Notes under the pieces: model-generated
Seen by the model: only the letters and a program-made list of their open reading frames with translations
Told to the model about the DNA's origin: nothing
The model's database searches: none
Source of the DNA: Streptococcus oralis subsp. tigurinus AZ_3a
GTDB lineage: Bacteria; Bacillota; Bacilli; Lactobacillales; Streptococcaceae
Assembly: GCA_000344275.1 (NCBI GenBank)
Contig: AORU01000002.1
Span: 186,001-250,000 of the forward strand
Direction of reading: 5' to 3'
DNA length: 64,000 nt
Shown: positions 7,542 through 14,540 of the stretch, in pieces
How positions within the stretch are numbered: the first letter of the stretch is position 1
How the letters are laid out: every line of letters begins with the position of its first letter
Made by a program: the position numbers and the translations under genes

Positions 7542-8881
7542 TTGTTTTCGTCCTCTTCTATCTTTCTAAATTCTCTAGCAATCGCTTCAATGACAGTCAC
7601 TGTGACACTATTGCCCGCCTGTTTGTATAACTGACTTTTACTGGAAACACTTTCTGCCCTCTCATAAGCCCAATCAGGAAAGCCTTGTAATCTGAAACAC
7701 TCTCTTGGGGTTAGGCGTCTAATCCTTAAACGATAGAGTTTGCCATCAATGACAATCCCAGTCACCTCATACCACTTATCCTTTCGGTATTCAAGAGTTG
7801 CCACCACGACTCCCATTGTATTTGAGGTGGTTAGTGTATTGGCAACACCTTTTCCTACTCGACCACGTCTTTTTGTGGAATCAGGATAGGCTAAGTTTAC
7901 GGAATCCCCAAGCATTGCCTTAGCAAAACCCAGTTTTGTCGCTTCCTTGATTTTCAAGTGCGGTACTTCTTCACGACAAATAATCTTAGGCACTTTATCA
8001 CCACCTTGCATCGTGGTCAGCGTTGGAGAAAGTCCTGAAATATCATAGACACGACCTGTCTGTACAAAAGTTGTCGGTAGAGTTCCTGCGACAACTACTC
8101 CATGTCTATCTTGAGCAGTCAAGGTAAACATCTCCTCTTCATTATCTTTAAACCGTCTGCCATTTTGACGTTTCTTCAATTTGTCTGGTGTCAAAATTGG
8201 TATAGCAACCTTAACACCTTCCCCTTTACCTCTTGTCAGAGTTGGAGAGAGCCCTTGACTGAAATAAACGTCACCACTCATCCCTTTGCCAGATGGATTG
8301 ACGTTGCCTAATCGTTTAAGACGAGTTGGGCTACTTTCTCTTCTGAGAGGAAATAAGAATCTGGGACGGTATCTTCTAGAATGTCCGATAATAAAGACCC
8401 TTTCTCTGTTTTGGGGGACTTGGAAATCTTTACTGTTAAGCACCTGCCATTCGACATCATACCCCAGCTCATCCAGTGTAGCGAGGATTGTTCGGAATGT
8501 CTCGCCCTTGTTGTGACTGAGTAACCCTTTGACGTTTTCCAAGAATAAAAAACGTGGTTGGATTTGTTTGGCTGCTCGAGCAATTTCAAAGAAGAGAGTG
8601 CCGCGAGTATCTTCAAATCCCAATCGTCTGCCTGCGAGTGAAAATGCTTGACAAGGGAATCCCCCACAGATGATGTCCACTTGTCCTCTGAGTTGTCTAA
8701 AATCTTGGTCTCTGACTTGTCTAATGTCATGAAATGTTATTTCTCCTTCCGTATCATAGATGGCTTGGTAAGATTTTCTAGCAAACTTATCAATCTCACA
8801 AAAACCCATGCACTCATGACCTTGACGGGTTAAGCCCAGTCGAAAGCCACCAATTCCTGCGAATAAATCTAAAAACTTCAT
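7538..8881 (-). CDS. DNA (cytosine-5)-methyltransferase
   Basis: This 447-residue C5-cytosine methyltransferase has its motifs in canonical order: motif I FAGIGGFRLGL at the N-terminus, motif IV GGFPCQAFS with the catalytic cysteine near residue 79, motif VI FLENVKGL near residue 117, motif VIII region QNRERVFIIG, and C-terminal motifs IX-X LTPRECFRLQGFP and AGNSVTV. The variable recognition region (about residues 185-380) is long and contains repeats of an SPTLT motif. No restriction endonuclease gene is adjacent, so it looks like an orphan or protective methylase that shields the ICE during transfer. Several overlapping frames on both strands are shadows. Confidence 0.95.
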   Translation of the reverse strand: MKFLDLFAGIGGFRLGLTRQGHECMGFCEIDKFARKSYQAIYDTEGEITFHDIRQVRDQDFRQLRGQVDIICGGFPCQAFSLAGRRLGFEDTRGTLFFEIARAAKQIQPRFLFLENVKGLLSHNKGETFRTILATLDELGYDVEWQVLNSKDFQVPQNRERVFIIGHSRRYRPRFLFPLRRESSPTRLKRLGNVNPSGKGMSGDVYFSQGLSPTLTRGKGEGVKVAIPILTPDKLKKRQNGRRFKDNEEEMFTLTAQDRHGVVVAGTLPTTFVQTGRVYDISGLSPTLTTMQGGDKVPKIICREEVPHLKIKEATKLGFAKAMLGDSVNLAYPDSTKRRGRVGKGVANTLTTSNTMGVVVATLEYRKDKWYEVTGIVIDGKLYRLRIRRLTPRECFRLQGFPDWAYERAESVSSKSQLYKQAGNSVTVTVIEAIAREFRKIEEDENK

Positions 8882-8903
8882 GTCTCATTTCTTTCTGAAA
8901 ACA

Positions 8904-8958
8904 AAAAATGGACTTCACTACTAGAGTAAGATCCTCACTTAACTATGATCATCCATTT
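8904..8958 (-). terminator. Probable terminator overlapping a small ORF end
   Basis: AAATGGA and TCCATTT (8906-8912 and 8952-8958) form an outer stem, AGTGAG and CTTACT an inner one, and on the minus strand the structure runs into TTTTTTG. It lies between the small membrane ORF and the methyltransferase, and includes the stop region of the small ORF. Confidence 0.5.
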
Positions 8959-9034
8959 CTGGTGCGGTTATCACTTCAATGATTAGCCTAATCATCCCTA
9001 GCACCCAAATGCTTAATAATATCCACCAAAGCAA
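8939..9034 (-). CDS. Small hydrophobic protein (31 aa)
   Basis: A TTG at 9034, one base after the repA stop codon and directly behind AAAGGAGGGGATTAAG, opens a 31-codon frame ending at 8939. The peptide starts LLWWILLSIWVLGMIRLIIE, one membrane-spanning helix, followed by a short acidic tail APEMDDHS. The strong ribosome site inside the repA end and the single-helix layout argue for a real small membrane protein. The family is unknown; single-helix toxins or signal peptides look similar. Confidence 0.55.
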   Translation of the reverse strand: MLWWILLSIWVLGMIRLIIEVITAPEMDDHS

Positions 9035-9035
9035 C

Positions 9036-9860
9036 TTAATCCCCTCCTTTTAGTTCTTGTAGGCGTTGGTGTTTCGTCCACTCCGACAAGATCCCATTAA
9101 AAACGTATTCCGCAATCACTTCAGACGATCGTGCAAATCTCATGTGTTCTAGGGCATACTGATAGCGGTCATCAAAATAGATCATGGCATAGTCACTACT
9201 TGCTTCTGAAAATCCCTCTTGTCTGAGTTGTGAATGAACCAAGCCCCAAATGTAATCTCGGTCATAAATCGTTACAGGCTCAATTTTACGATTTAGTATT
9301 TGGTCATTCTTTTCACTGTTAGAAGATTCCCCTTTTTCCTCCTCATCCTCAATGACTGACTCACTACTTTCAGTTTCACTAACATCAGTCTCACTAACAT
9401 CAGTCTCACTAGGGGCTGAATTTAAGACCGGCCCCGGCTGATTTTGAGACCCCCCTAGTGTGTTTTTAACACTACCCCCGTCTGAATTTGAGACTGGGGT
9501 AGGCTCATGTTCCAACTCACCAAGATAGATTTTATTTGCGAGCCTTCCCTTTTCACTTGAAGACTGTTGGACTTCATCAATCAAGCCATACTCTCGTAAG
9601 GTTTTCTTGATAGCGAGTAACTTAGACTTGGAACAGCCAAGCAGTGCCATCAATTTTGAGTTGGAATAAATCAAATAGATAGCCCCATCTTCATCAATCC
9701 ACCCCTTACTCAAAGACAGCTCCAAACGGTCTTTTAAGACAGCATAAGCCACCTTAACCTCCAATTTCATATTCTTATAGCGGTCACTCTCAAACAAGAG
9801 TTTTGGAAGTTTATAATAACGCTCTGACGTTTGATAGTGATTTGCGGTAATGCGTTTCAT
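9036..9860 (-). CDS. RepA-type replication initiator N-terminal domain protein
   Basis: This 274-residue protein has an N-terminus (residues 1-100, with YKLPKLLFESDRYKNMKLE and ALLGCSKSKLLAIKKTLREYG) matching the RepA_N winged-helix domain of Gram-positive plasmid and ICE initiators. The middle, about residues 115-180, is low-complexity, with tandem SETDV repeats and many acidic residues. The C-terminal domain, about residues 190-274, resembles the helical module of Tn5252-type RepA proteins. It probably supports replication of the excised circle or acts as a regulator. It overlaps the upstream small gene by four bases. Confidence 0.8.
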   Translation of the reverse strand: MKRITANHYQTSERYYKLPKLLFESDRYKNMKLEVKVAYAVLKDRLELSLSKGWIDEDGAIYLIYSNSKLMALLGCSKSKLLAIKKTLREYGLIDEVQQSSSEKGRLANKIYLGELEHEPTPVSNSDGGSVKNTLGGSQNQPGPVLNSAPSETDVSETDVSETESSESVIEDEEEKGESSNSEKNDQILNRKIEPVTIYDRDYIWGLVHSQLRQEGFSEASSDYAMIYFDDRYQYALEHMRFARSSEVIAEYVFNGILSEWTKHQRLQELKGGD

Positions 9861-10030
9861 GATAGTCCCTCCAACACTAATATTCCGACATTGCCTAATT
9901 CATCAAATTGGATTAGACCTAGCTTCTCCATTTCAGTAACCAATTGAGTTGCCCTATCTACATCAATCCCCATGATAGTCATGAGGTGGCACATCACGAT
10001 TTGACGTGATGATTGTTCTTTCTTTTGCAT
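9857..10030 (-). CDS. Small ICE protein upstream of repA
   Basis: This 57-residue protein starts at the ATG at 10030 (MQKKEQSSRQ), which has AAGGAGG in front; a longer frame to 10063 lacks such a site. The stretch TIMGIDVDRATQLVTEMEKLGLIQ looks like a small winged-helix or helix-turn-helix piece. Its last codon overlaps the repA start (ATGA), so the two are co-translated. Function is not recognised. Confidence 0.6.
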   Translation of the reverse strand: MQKKEQSSRQIVMCHLMTIMGIDVDRATQLVTEMEKLGLIQFDELGNVGILVLEGLS

Positions 10031-10054
10031 GATTTCCTCCTTAAAATAAAAAAT

Positions 10055-10101
10055 CGAGAACACTTATTAAAATGTTCTCGCTTATGCGATGTTTTATTAT
10101 A
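10055..10101 (-). promoter_or_regulatory. Promoter -10 followed by an early hairpin with U-run
   Basis: On the minus strand TATAAT (10101-10096) is followed within about 16 bases by a perfect 8-bp stem, CGAGAACA/TGTTCTCG (10055-10080), and TTTTTTATTTT. The hairpin lies between the promoter and the ribosome site of the repA operon, so it may attenuate transcription or protect the 5' end of the message. The -35 region is poor. Confidence 0.5.
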
Positions 10102-10165
10102 AAAGTAAAAATTTCCTCCTTAATGACAGATTGTAGAACGCTCTAATCCTTGATTTAATAGCGTT

Positions 10166-10324
10166 TTAAGCACCTGTCATTATTATGACACAATACCCAC
10201 CAGGCAGTTCCCAGGTATTAGGGTATGGAATGTTTGATTTGTCATCACGTAAGATAGTTAAGAGCTTATCACCACAAAAGAGGGCAATTTTGCAGCCTGT
10301 GAAATCAGAAATTTCTACTTCCAT
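10166..10324 (-). pseudogene. NUDIX (mutT-type) hydrolase gene cut by ICE insertion
   Basis: An ATG at 10324 with AGGAG upstream opens a 52-codon frame. Its first ~43 residues, ending in TWELPGG, are the start of a streptococcal NUDIX hydrolase (8-oxo-dGTPase type). In intact proteins the NUDIX box (GX5EX7REUXEEXGU) would continue from that GG. Here the frame reads a few unrelated codons (YCVIIMTGA) and stops. The catalytic box is missing, so the product cannot hydrolyse nucleotides. The rest of the gene should lie at the other end of the element. It follows DUF3013 directly and shares its transcript. Confidence 0.8.
10175..10190. other. Putative ICE/chromosome junction with a short inverted repeat
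   Basis: TGTCAT-TATT-ATGACA is a 6-bp inverted repeat located just where the NUDIX reading frame diverges. It probably belongs to the attachment region. The true core repeat cannot be defined without the other end. Confidence 0.4.
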
Positions 10325-10333
10325 ATCAGACTC

Positions 10334-10804
10334 CTAATATCTCGGATAAGGATAAAACTCTCCCTCTTCCAAGCCGACTTTCCCCTCTTCAAAGACTTCT
10401 TGGTTCCATTCCATGACAAATTCTTCTGCTTCTGGGTCTTCCAAAAAGTCCATAAGGGCATCCAGTCCAACCTCAGCAGTATCTTTGAGGAAAAGTGCAA
10501 AATAAGCTAAAAATTCACGAGAAAATCCTTTTTTAGGCAGGTAAGGGATGACCGTCAAATAGTCTTCTGCATTAACCGTTGACTTGGCAGGATTGTAGAA
10601 AAGAACCGCTTCCTCAAAGAGGATATCGTCTGACGAAACTTCTCCGTCCTCATCCAGCATCTCCACACCTGCAGCGTTTTGCGCTTCTAGTAAAAAACTC
10701 ACTTCTACCGCGTGATTGCGCTTGTCCCAACTAATCTCAAAGTCAAAGGGAAAGTTCTTGTCCAACTCCTCCTCTAAAACATCTAAAAATCCGTATGTTG
10801 CCAT
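10334..10804 (-). CDS. DUF3013 family protein
   Basis: This 156-residue, strongly acidic soluble protein has no membrane segment. The sequence (MATYGFLDVLEEELDKNFPF, then YNPAKSTVNAEDYL, and C-terminal EGEFYPYPRY) fits the streptococcal DUF3013 family, whose function is not known. It is divergent from rarA, with about 100 bases between them, and its stop codon lies ten bases before the start of the truncated NUDIX gene, so the two formed an operon before the ICE arrived. Confidence 0.8.
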   Translation of the reverse strand: MATYGFLDVLEEELDKNFPFDFEISWDKRNHAVEVSFLLEAQNAAGVEMLDEDGEVSSDDILFEEAVLFYNPAKSTVNAEDYLTVIPYLPKKGFSREFLAYFALFLKDTAEVGLDALMDFLEDPEAEEFVMEWNQEVFEEGKVGLEEGEFYPYPRY

Positions 10805-10854
10805 TTTGTCCTCTTTCTATGCGACTCTTTAATCGCCCCGATTGCTCGGAAATA

Positions 10855-10863
10855 TGCTAAAAT
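10855..10863 (+). promoter_or_regulatory. Extended -10 of the rarA promoter
   Basis: TGCTAAAAT fits an extended -10 element (TGn plus TAAAAT), about 55 bases before the rarA start. No convincing -35 is present, as is usual for extended -10 promoters. Confidence 0.5.
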
Positions 10864-10919
10864 AGATACTACCATCTTACCACATATACATCAGAAAATC
10901 CATGTTAGAAAGGACTGCT

Positions 10920-12191
10920 ATGCCAGACAATCTCGCGCTTCGCATGCGCCCAAAAACCATCGACCAGGTCATTGGTCAGAAGCATCTGGTCGGACCTGGA
11001 AAAATTATTCGTCGCATGGTGGAAGCCAATCGTCTGTCCTCCATGATTCTCTACGGACCTCCAGGAATCGGAAAGACCAGTATCGCCTCAGCCATTGCTG
11101 GAACGACCAAGTATGCCTTTCGGACCTTTAATGCGACAGTTGATAGTAAGAAGCGACTCCAAGAAATCGCTGAAGAGGCTAAATTCTCTGGCGGACTAGT
11201 TCTGCTACTGGACGAGATTCACCGACTAGACAAAACCAAGCAAGACTTTCTACTTCCCCTCCTGGAAAGTGGACTGGTCATCATGATTGGGGCTACGACT
11301 GAAAATCCCTTCTTTTCTGTCACTCCAGCCATTCGTAGCCGTGTTCAGATTTTTGAATTAGAACCCTTGTCCAATCAAGATATCAAAGAGGCGATTCAAA
11401 TCGCTCTAACTGACCCTGAGCGTGGTTTTGATTTCCAAGTAGAGCTAGATGAGGATGCACTGGATTTCATCGCGACCTCTACAAATGGAGACCTGCGTTC
11501 TGCCTTTAATTCACTGGATCTGGCTGTTCTCTCTACTCCCGAAAATGACAAGGGCATCCGCCATATCACACTGGATATCATGGAAAACAGCCTCCAACGA
11601 AGCTATATTACTATGGACAAGGATGGGGACGGTCACTACGATGTCCTCTCAGCCTTGCAAAAGTCCATCCGTGGCTCGGATGTGGATGCCAGTCTCCACT
11701 ATGCTGCCCGCTTGATTGAAGCTGGTGATCTACCTAGTCTCGCTCGTCGCTTGACTGTTATCGCCTATGAAGATATCGGCTTGGCCAATCCTGAAGCTCA
11801 GATTCATACCGTAACTGCTCTAGATGCTGCTCAAAAGATTGGGTTCCCAGAAGCTCGCATTCTCATTGCCAATGTGGTGATTGATTTGGCCCTTTCTCCC
11901 AAATCCAACTCAGCCTATGTGGCTATGGATAAGGCTCTTGCTGACCTCAAAACATCAGGTCATATCCCCATTCCACGACACCTGCGTGATGGTCACTACA
12001 GTGGAAGCAAGGAACTGGGCAACGCCCAAGATTATCTCTATCCACACAACTATCCTGGAAATTGGGTCAATCAAGACTATCTGCCAGAAAAAATCCAAAA
12101 TCACCACTATTTTACTCCAGAAGATACCGGCAAATACGAACGAGCCTTGGCGCAACGTAAGGAAACCATTGATAAATTACGAAACTTGTGA
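10920..12191 (+). CDS. rarA: Replication-associated recombination protein A (AAA+ ATPase)
   Basis: This 423-residue MgsA/RarA/WHIP-family AAA+ protein acts at stalled replication forks with the single-strand binding protein. Walker A GPPGIGKTS lies near residue 48, Walker B LLLDEIHRLD near residue 98, then sensor 1 MIGATTENP; the C-terminal tetramerisation domain contains YEDIGLANPEA. I chose the ATG at 10920 (MPDNLALRMRP), preceded by AAAGGA, over the ATG at 10902, which lacks a site. It is followed by the 6S RNA gene, the standard streptococcal order. Confidence 0.95.
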   Translation: MPDNLALRMRPKTIDQVIGQKHLVGPGKIIRRMVEANRLSSMILYGPPGIGKTSIASAIAGTTKYAFRTFNATVDSKKRLQEIAEEAKFSGGLVLLLDEIHRLDKTKQDFLLPLLESGLVIMIGATTENPFFSVTPAIRSRVQIFELEPLSNQDIKEAIQIALTDPERGFDFQVELDEDALDFIATSTNGDLRSAFNSLDLAVLSTPENDKGIRHITLDIMENSLQRSYITMDKDGDGHYDVLSALQKSIRGSDVDASLHYAARLIEAGDLPSLARRLTVIAYEDIGLANPEAQIHTVTALDAAQKIGFPEARILIANVVIDLALSPKSNSAYVAMDKALADLKTSGHIPIPRHLRDGHYSGSKELGNAQDYLYPHNYPGNWVNQDYLPEKIQNHHYFTPEDTGKYERALAQRKETIDKLRNL

Positions 12192-12220
12192 AATCCTTTT
12201 CAAATAATTGCATTTTCCTC

Positions 12221-12248
12221 TTGATTTTTTTTGAAAAAGTGGTATCAT
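12221..12248 (+). promoter_or_regulatory. Promoter of the 6S RNA gene
   Basis: TTGATT, a 16-base spacer and TATCAT place a start near 12256, at the 5' end of the conserved 6S RNA structure. Confidence 0.6.
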
Positions 12249-12256
12249 ATAAACAT

Positions 12257-12440
12257 AGAAACGCTGTGGTGTACGACTTCACACTTAAGTGTTGACCGAC
12301 TATTTTTTGTATTATTAGGGAAACAAAAGTCTTCTAACAGCATGTAGGCCGTCTCACACGGAAACAGCTTCAGTTAGAGCGAGTTGCCCACCTGCTTAAT
12401 TGCGCGGGTTCAATACAAACCGTGAAGTTTCGGCACCAAT
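12257..12440 (+). ncRNA. ssrS: 6S RNA
   Basis: An ~180-nt transcript lies between rarA and tRNA-Lys, the known location of 6S RNA in streptococci. A closing stem pairs GCTGT/GGTG (from about 12263) with CACC/ACAGC (ending about 12435). The large internal region includes the conserved low-GC bubble around the TATTTTTTGTATTATTAGGG stretch and the GTAGGCCGTCTCACACGG arm. 6S RNA binds the housekeeping RNA polymerase holoenzyme as a promoter mimic. The 3' end is approximate; a T-run at 12436-12440 may end the transcript. Confidence 0.8.
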
Positions 12441-12454
12441 ACAGCTTTTTCTTT

Positions 12455-12527
12455 GCCTCCTTAGCTCAGTTGGTAGAGCAGTAGACTCTTAATCTATGGG
12501 TCGCAGGTTCGAGCCCTGCAGGGGGCA
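12455..12527 (+). tRNA. tRNA-Lys (anticodon CTT)
   Basis: This 73-base cloverleaf has acceptor stem GCCTCCT/AGGGGGC, D arm GCTC...GAGC, anticodon stem GTAGA/TCTAT with loop CTCTTAA (anticodon CTT, lysine AAG codons), and T arm GCAGG-TTCGAGC-CCTGC. CCA is not encoded. It stands 15 bases after the end of 6S RNA and may share its transcript. Confidence 0.97.
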
Positions 12528-12544
12528 TCTAAATACAACAGGAA

Positions 12545-12568
12545 AGGCCTTGATTCCAAGGCTTTTTT
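12545..12568 (+). terminator. Terminator after tRNA-Lys
   Basis: CCTTG-ATTC-CAAGG extended by flanking A/T pairs, followed by a run of six T. Confidence 0.85.
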
Positions 12569-12975
12569 GTGTCCTCTCTACTTTTATTCCATCAACGGAT
12601 GCTCAAGATATATTTTGTGTGTAAAAAAGTTCTTTTACCCCTCAGTGATACAATCATTTTACTCAATTACAAACAACATCTTTAAAAATTTCTATTTTTT
12701 CATACAAGCGACTCCTCTTATTTCTAAAATGGAAATAGCATTTCCCTTAGCATAAGGAAGAATTTCTACTAAGAAAATATAGACTCAATCTCACATCAAA
12801 TATAAAAATGAACAAAATAGAATTTTGATTACTTTAAAACTATTTTGTTCATTTTTAATCCAGTATATCAATCTTAAAAAGTAGATAAAGAATACTATAC
12901 TTTTACAACAGTATAGTATTTAGTTTCCATTAAAATTAATGAAAATTTTTGCTATATTTTATTCATAATAAACTA
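12569..12975. other. AT-rich intergenic region with two perfect inverted repeats
   Basis: About 400 bases without a supported gene. It contains a perfect 17-bp inverted repeat (12804-12820 and 12840-12856, AAAAATGAACAAAATAG and its complement) that can terminate in both directions. It also has a perfect 10-bp repeat AATACTATAC/GTATAGTATT (12891-12900 and 12911-12920), 56 bases after the last PTS gene. A short plus-strand frame at 12567-12755 has no ribosome site or family features and is not called. Confidence 0.7.
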
Positions 12976-13293
12976 CTAATTTTCTCCAAATCGTTCATAT
13001 ACTTCTACCACTTCTTTTGCCAAGTCAACAAAGGTCAGACTCGTCATTAAATGATCTTGCGCGTGTACCATCAAGAGGCTAATTGAAGTTTCTTCCCCCT
13101 GTGCCTCTCTTGTCAACATTTCTGTTTGAGCCTTATGCGCCTGTAATAAAGCAGCATTCGCATCAGCTAACCTTTGATTGGCTTTGTAGAAATCGCCTTT
13201 TTTGGCTTCCTGAATAGCCTCCATAGCATTACTTTTTGCTTCCCCACCATACATAATTAGCCCCATTACAGATTCTAAGTTACTTTCATCCAT
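12976..13293 (-). CDS. PTS lactose/cellobiose-family IIA component
   Basis: This 105-residue IIA domain of the lactose/N,N'-diacetylchitobiose/cellobiose PTS family transfers phosphate from HPr to IIB. The phosphorylated histidine is in MVHAQDHLM near residue 77. The all-helical sequence and length are normal for a stand-alone LacF/CelC-type protein. It is the last gene of a four-gene minus-strand cluster (IIC, TIM-barrel protein, IIB, IIA). The sugar cannot be told from this subunit. Confidence 0.92.
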   Translation of the reverse strand: MDESNLESVMGLIMYGGEAKSNAMEAIQEAKKGDFYKANQRLADANAALLQAHKAQTEMLTREAQGEETSISLLMVHAQDHLMTSLTFVDLAKEVVEVYERFGEN

Positions 13294-13309
13294 AGCATTC
13301 TCCTCAATC

Positions 13310-13627
13310 TCACTCTAATAAACTTTCAGCTAAATCTAAGACTTTAGAACCATTCATCATTCCGTAATCTGTCATCGGAATAACCGCAACAGGAATCTGT
13401 CTATCTTTTAGTTTTTCTTGAAAATCACCTAGTAAATACCGAACCTGAGGGCCTAAAAGCAACACATTTACTTCTTTTGTTGCTACAATTTCTTCTGCTT
13501 CAGGAGCTGGAACCGCAAAAATTTCTGCATCCACCCCCTTATCTTCTGCTGCCTTTTGCATCTTTGTCACCAGCAGACTTGTACTCATACCTGCTGCACA
13601 TGCTAACATAATTGTTACTTTAGCCAT
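13310..13627 (-). CDS. PTS cellobiose-family IIB component
   Basis: This 105-residue IIB subunit has a phospho-cysteine at position 10 in the N-terminal loop MLACAAGMST, the hallmark of lactose/cellobiose-type IIB. It passes phosphate from IIA to the sugar on IIC. The start ATG at 13627 follows a GGAG site. The gene lies 16 bases upstream of the IIA gene and 14 bases downstream of the TIM-barrel gene. Confidence 0.92.
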   Translation of the reverse strand: MAKVTIMLACAAGMSTSLLVTKMQKAAEDKGVDAEIFAVPAPEAEEIVATKEVNVLLLGPQVRYLLGDFQEKLKDRQIPVAVIPMTDYGMMNGSKVLDLAESLLE

Positions 13628-13641
13628 AGCTTACTCCTTTA

Positions 13642-14538
13642 TCACCTATTTACTGACCTAGCCAAGCGAGATACTGTATGTCTCACTCCTCTAATTGCCT
13701 TGCTCAAGGCATAAATATTATCGACTGTTGCCAGTCCTCCATATCCGGCGTCACCTATATGTTGAATATCAACTCCACAAATTTTATTTCTCAGTGCTAT
13801 TTCCCTAATTGTCTCCGTATCAGAGGTCTCTTGGCTAGTTCCAATAGCACTCAATACTAATCCACCTTTACTATGAACTAAATCTACCACTGCGCGCAAT
13901 TCTTCATCGTTAAAAGAGGGAACTGTCCCAACAGCTGGAACTAAAATCACATCTGCACCTGCTTCAAGCAACTGCTCTGCAATGGAAATATCCGCGACAG
14001 GTTCTTTCACACCAGCACCATGCATTTTACCAGCTATAATCAAACCTGAGAAATTCTCTTTAGCAATTTGAACTGCTTTGATAATCTCTTGGTTACTAAC
14101 TCCTGTACCTGGATTCCCAGTCAGACAAACAAAATCAAACCCCAGTTCTTCAATTCTATTAAAGGTATCTCTGTCTGCGACACGACCTGCAATAATTTCT
14201 TGTGTTTCTTCTAGCATTTTTGCAGACGGGTCAATCGGTTCTAAATTTACACCAATTGGGCAAGCAACGAGTTGATGTAAGCGATGAATAACATCATCAC
14301 CTGAACTATCCAAAGCATAAATTTTAGGCTCAAAAACATCCACACAATTCAATAAAATCATGTCAGCTCCAAAAGCTCTCGCAATTTCAGAATTAGTGAT
14401 ATCCCCAACAAATGTCTCACGAGTGACTACATTTTCAGATAAAACAACTCTACCTTCACTTGCTAAAATACTTTGTTTTAACTCTTCAGCATTCATCTGT
14501 AATATCTCAGATGGGTTTGCACTAATTAAACGTTTCAT
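13642..14538 (-). CDS. TIM-barrel protein of a PTS operon (DUF7916-like)
   Basis: This soluble protein of about 298 residues has repeating beta/alpha strands (for example LIIAGKMHGAG, VILVPAVGTVPSF, GGLVLSAIGTSQE), which suggests a TIM barrel. Homologues in streptococci are variously annotated as PEP-phosphonomutase-like, HAD-like or DUF7916 proteins; I know of no established reaction. It is sandwiched between PTS IIC and IIB genes, so it probably processes the imported phosphosugar or a derivative. The ATG at 14538 has GGAGG upstream and begins just inside the end of the IIC gene. No glycosidase gene is present in the cluster. Confidence 0.7.
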   Translation of the reverse strand: MKRLISANPSEILQMNAEELKQSILASEGRVVLSENVVTRETFVGDITNSEIARAFGADMILLNCVDVFEPKIYALDSSGDDVIHRLHQLVACPIGVNLEPIDPSAKMLEETQEIIAGRVADRDTFNRIEELGFDFVCLTGNPGTGVSNQEIIKAVQIAKENFSGLIIAGKMHGAGVKEPVADISIAEQLLEAGADVILVPAVGTVPSFNDEELRAVVDLVHSKGGLVLSAIGTSQETSDTETIREIALRNKICGVDIQHIGDAGYGGLATVDNIYALSKAIRGVRHTVSRLARSVNR

Positions 14539-14540
14539 TC

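Larger units (their letters stand above)
1..10190 (-). mobile_element. End portion of a Tn5252-type integrative conjugative element
   Basis: A block of minus-strand genes holds a Gram-positive type IV secretion set (VirB4, PrgI, VirB6-like, Maff2, VirD4, PcfB-like) followed by accessory genes, a DNA methyltransferase and a RepA-type initiator. This order is the one I know from Tn5252/ICESa2603-type elements of streptococci. Relaxase and integrase are not in the window and should lie beyond its left edge. The right boundary is placed near 10,170-10,210, where a NUDIX gene reading frame is cut after its ELPGG motif. The exact core site cannot be given because the other end is not visible. Confidence 0.85.

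Noticed and set aside
8308-8730. 140-residue minus-strand frame inside the methyltransferase gene
   Set aside because: It lies entirely within the conserved methyltransferase reading frame, has no ribosome site and no family features.
9395-9465. Tandem repeat in repA as a possible iteron origin
   Set aside because: The repeated SETDV codons are in frame and degenerate outside two units; they look like a protein linker rather than iterons.
12567-12755. 62-residue plus-strand frame after tRNA-Lys
   Set aside because: Starts inside the tRNA terminator, has no ribosome site and an AT-driven composition.
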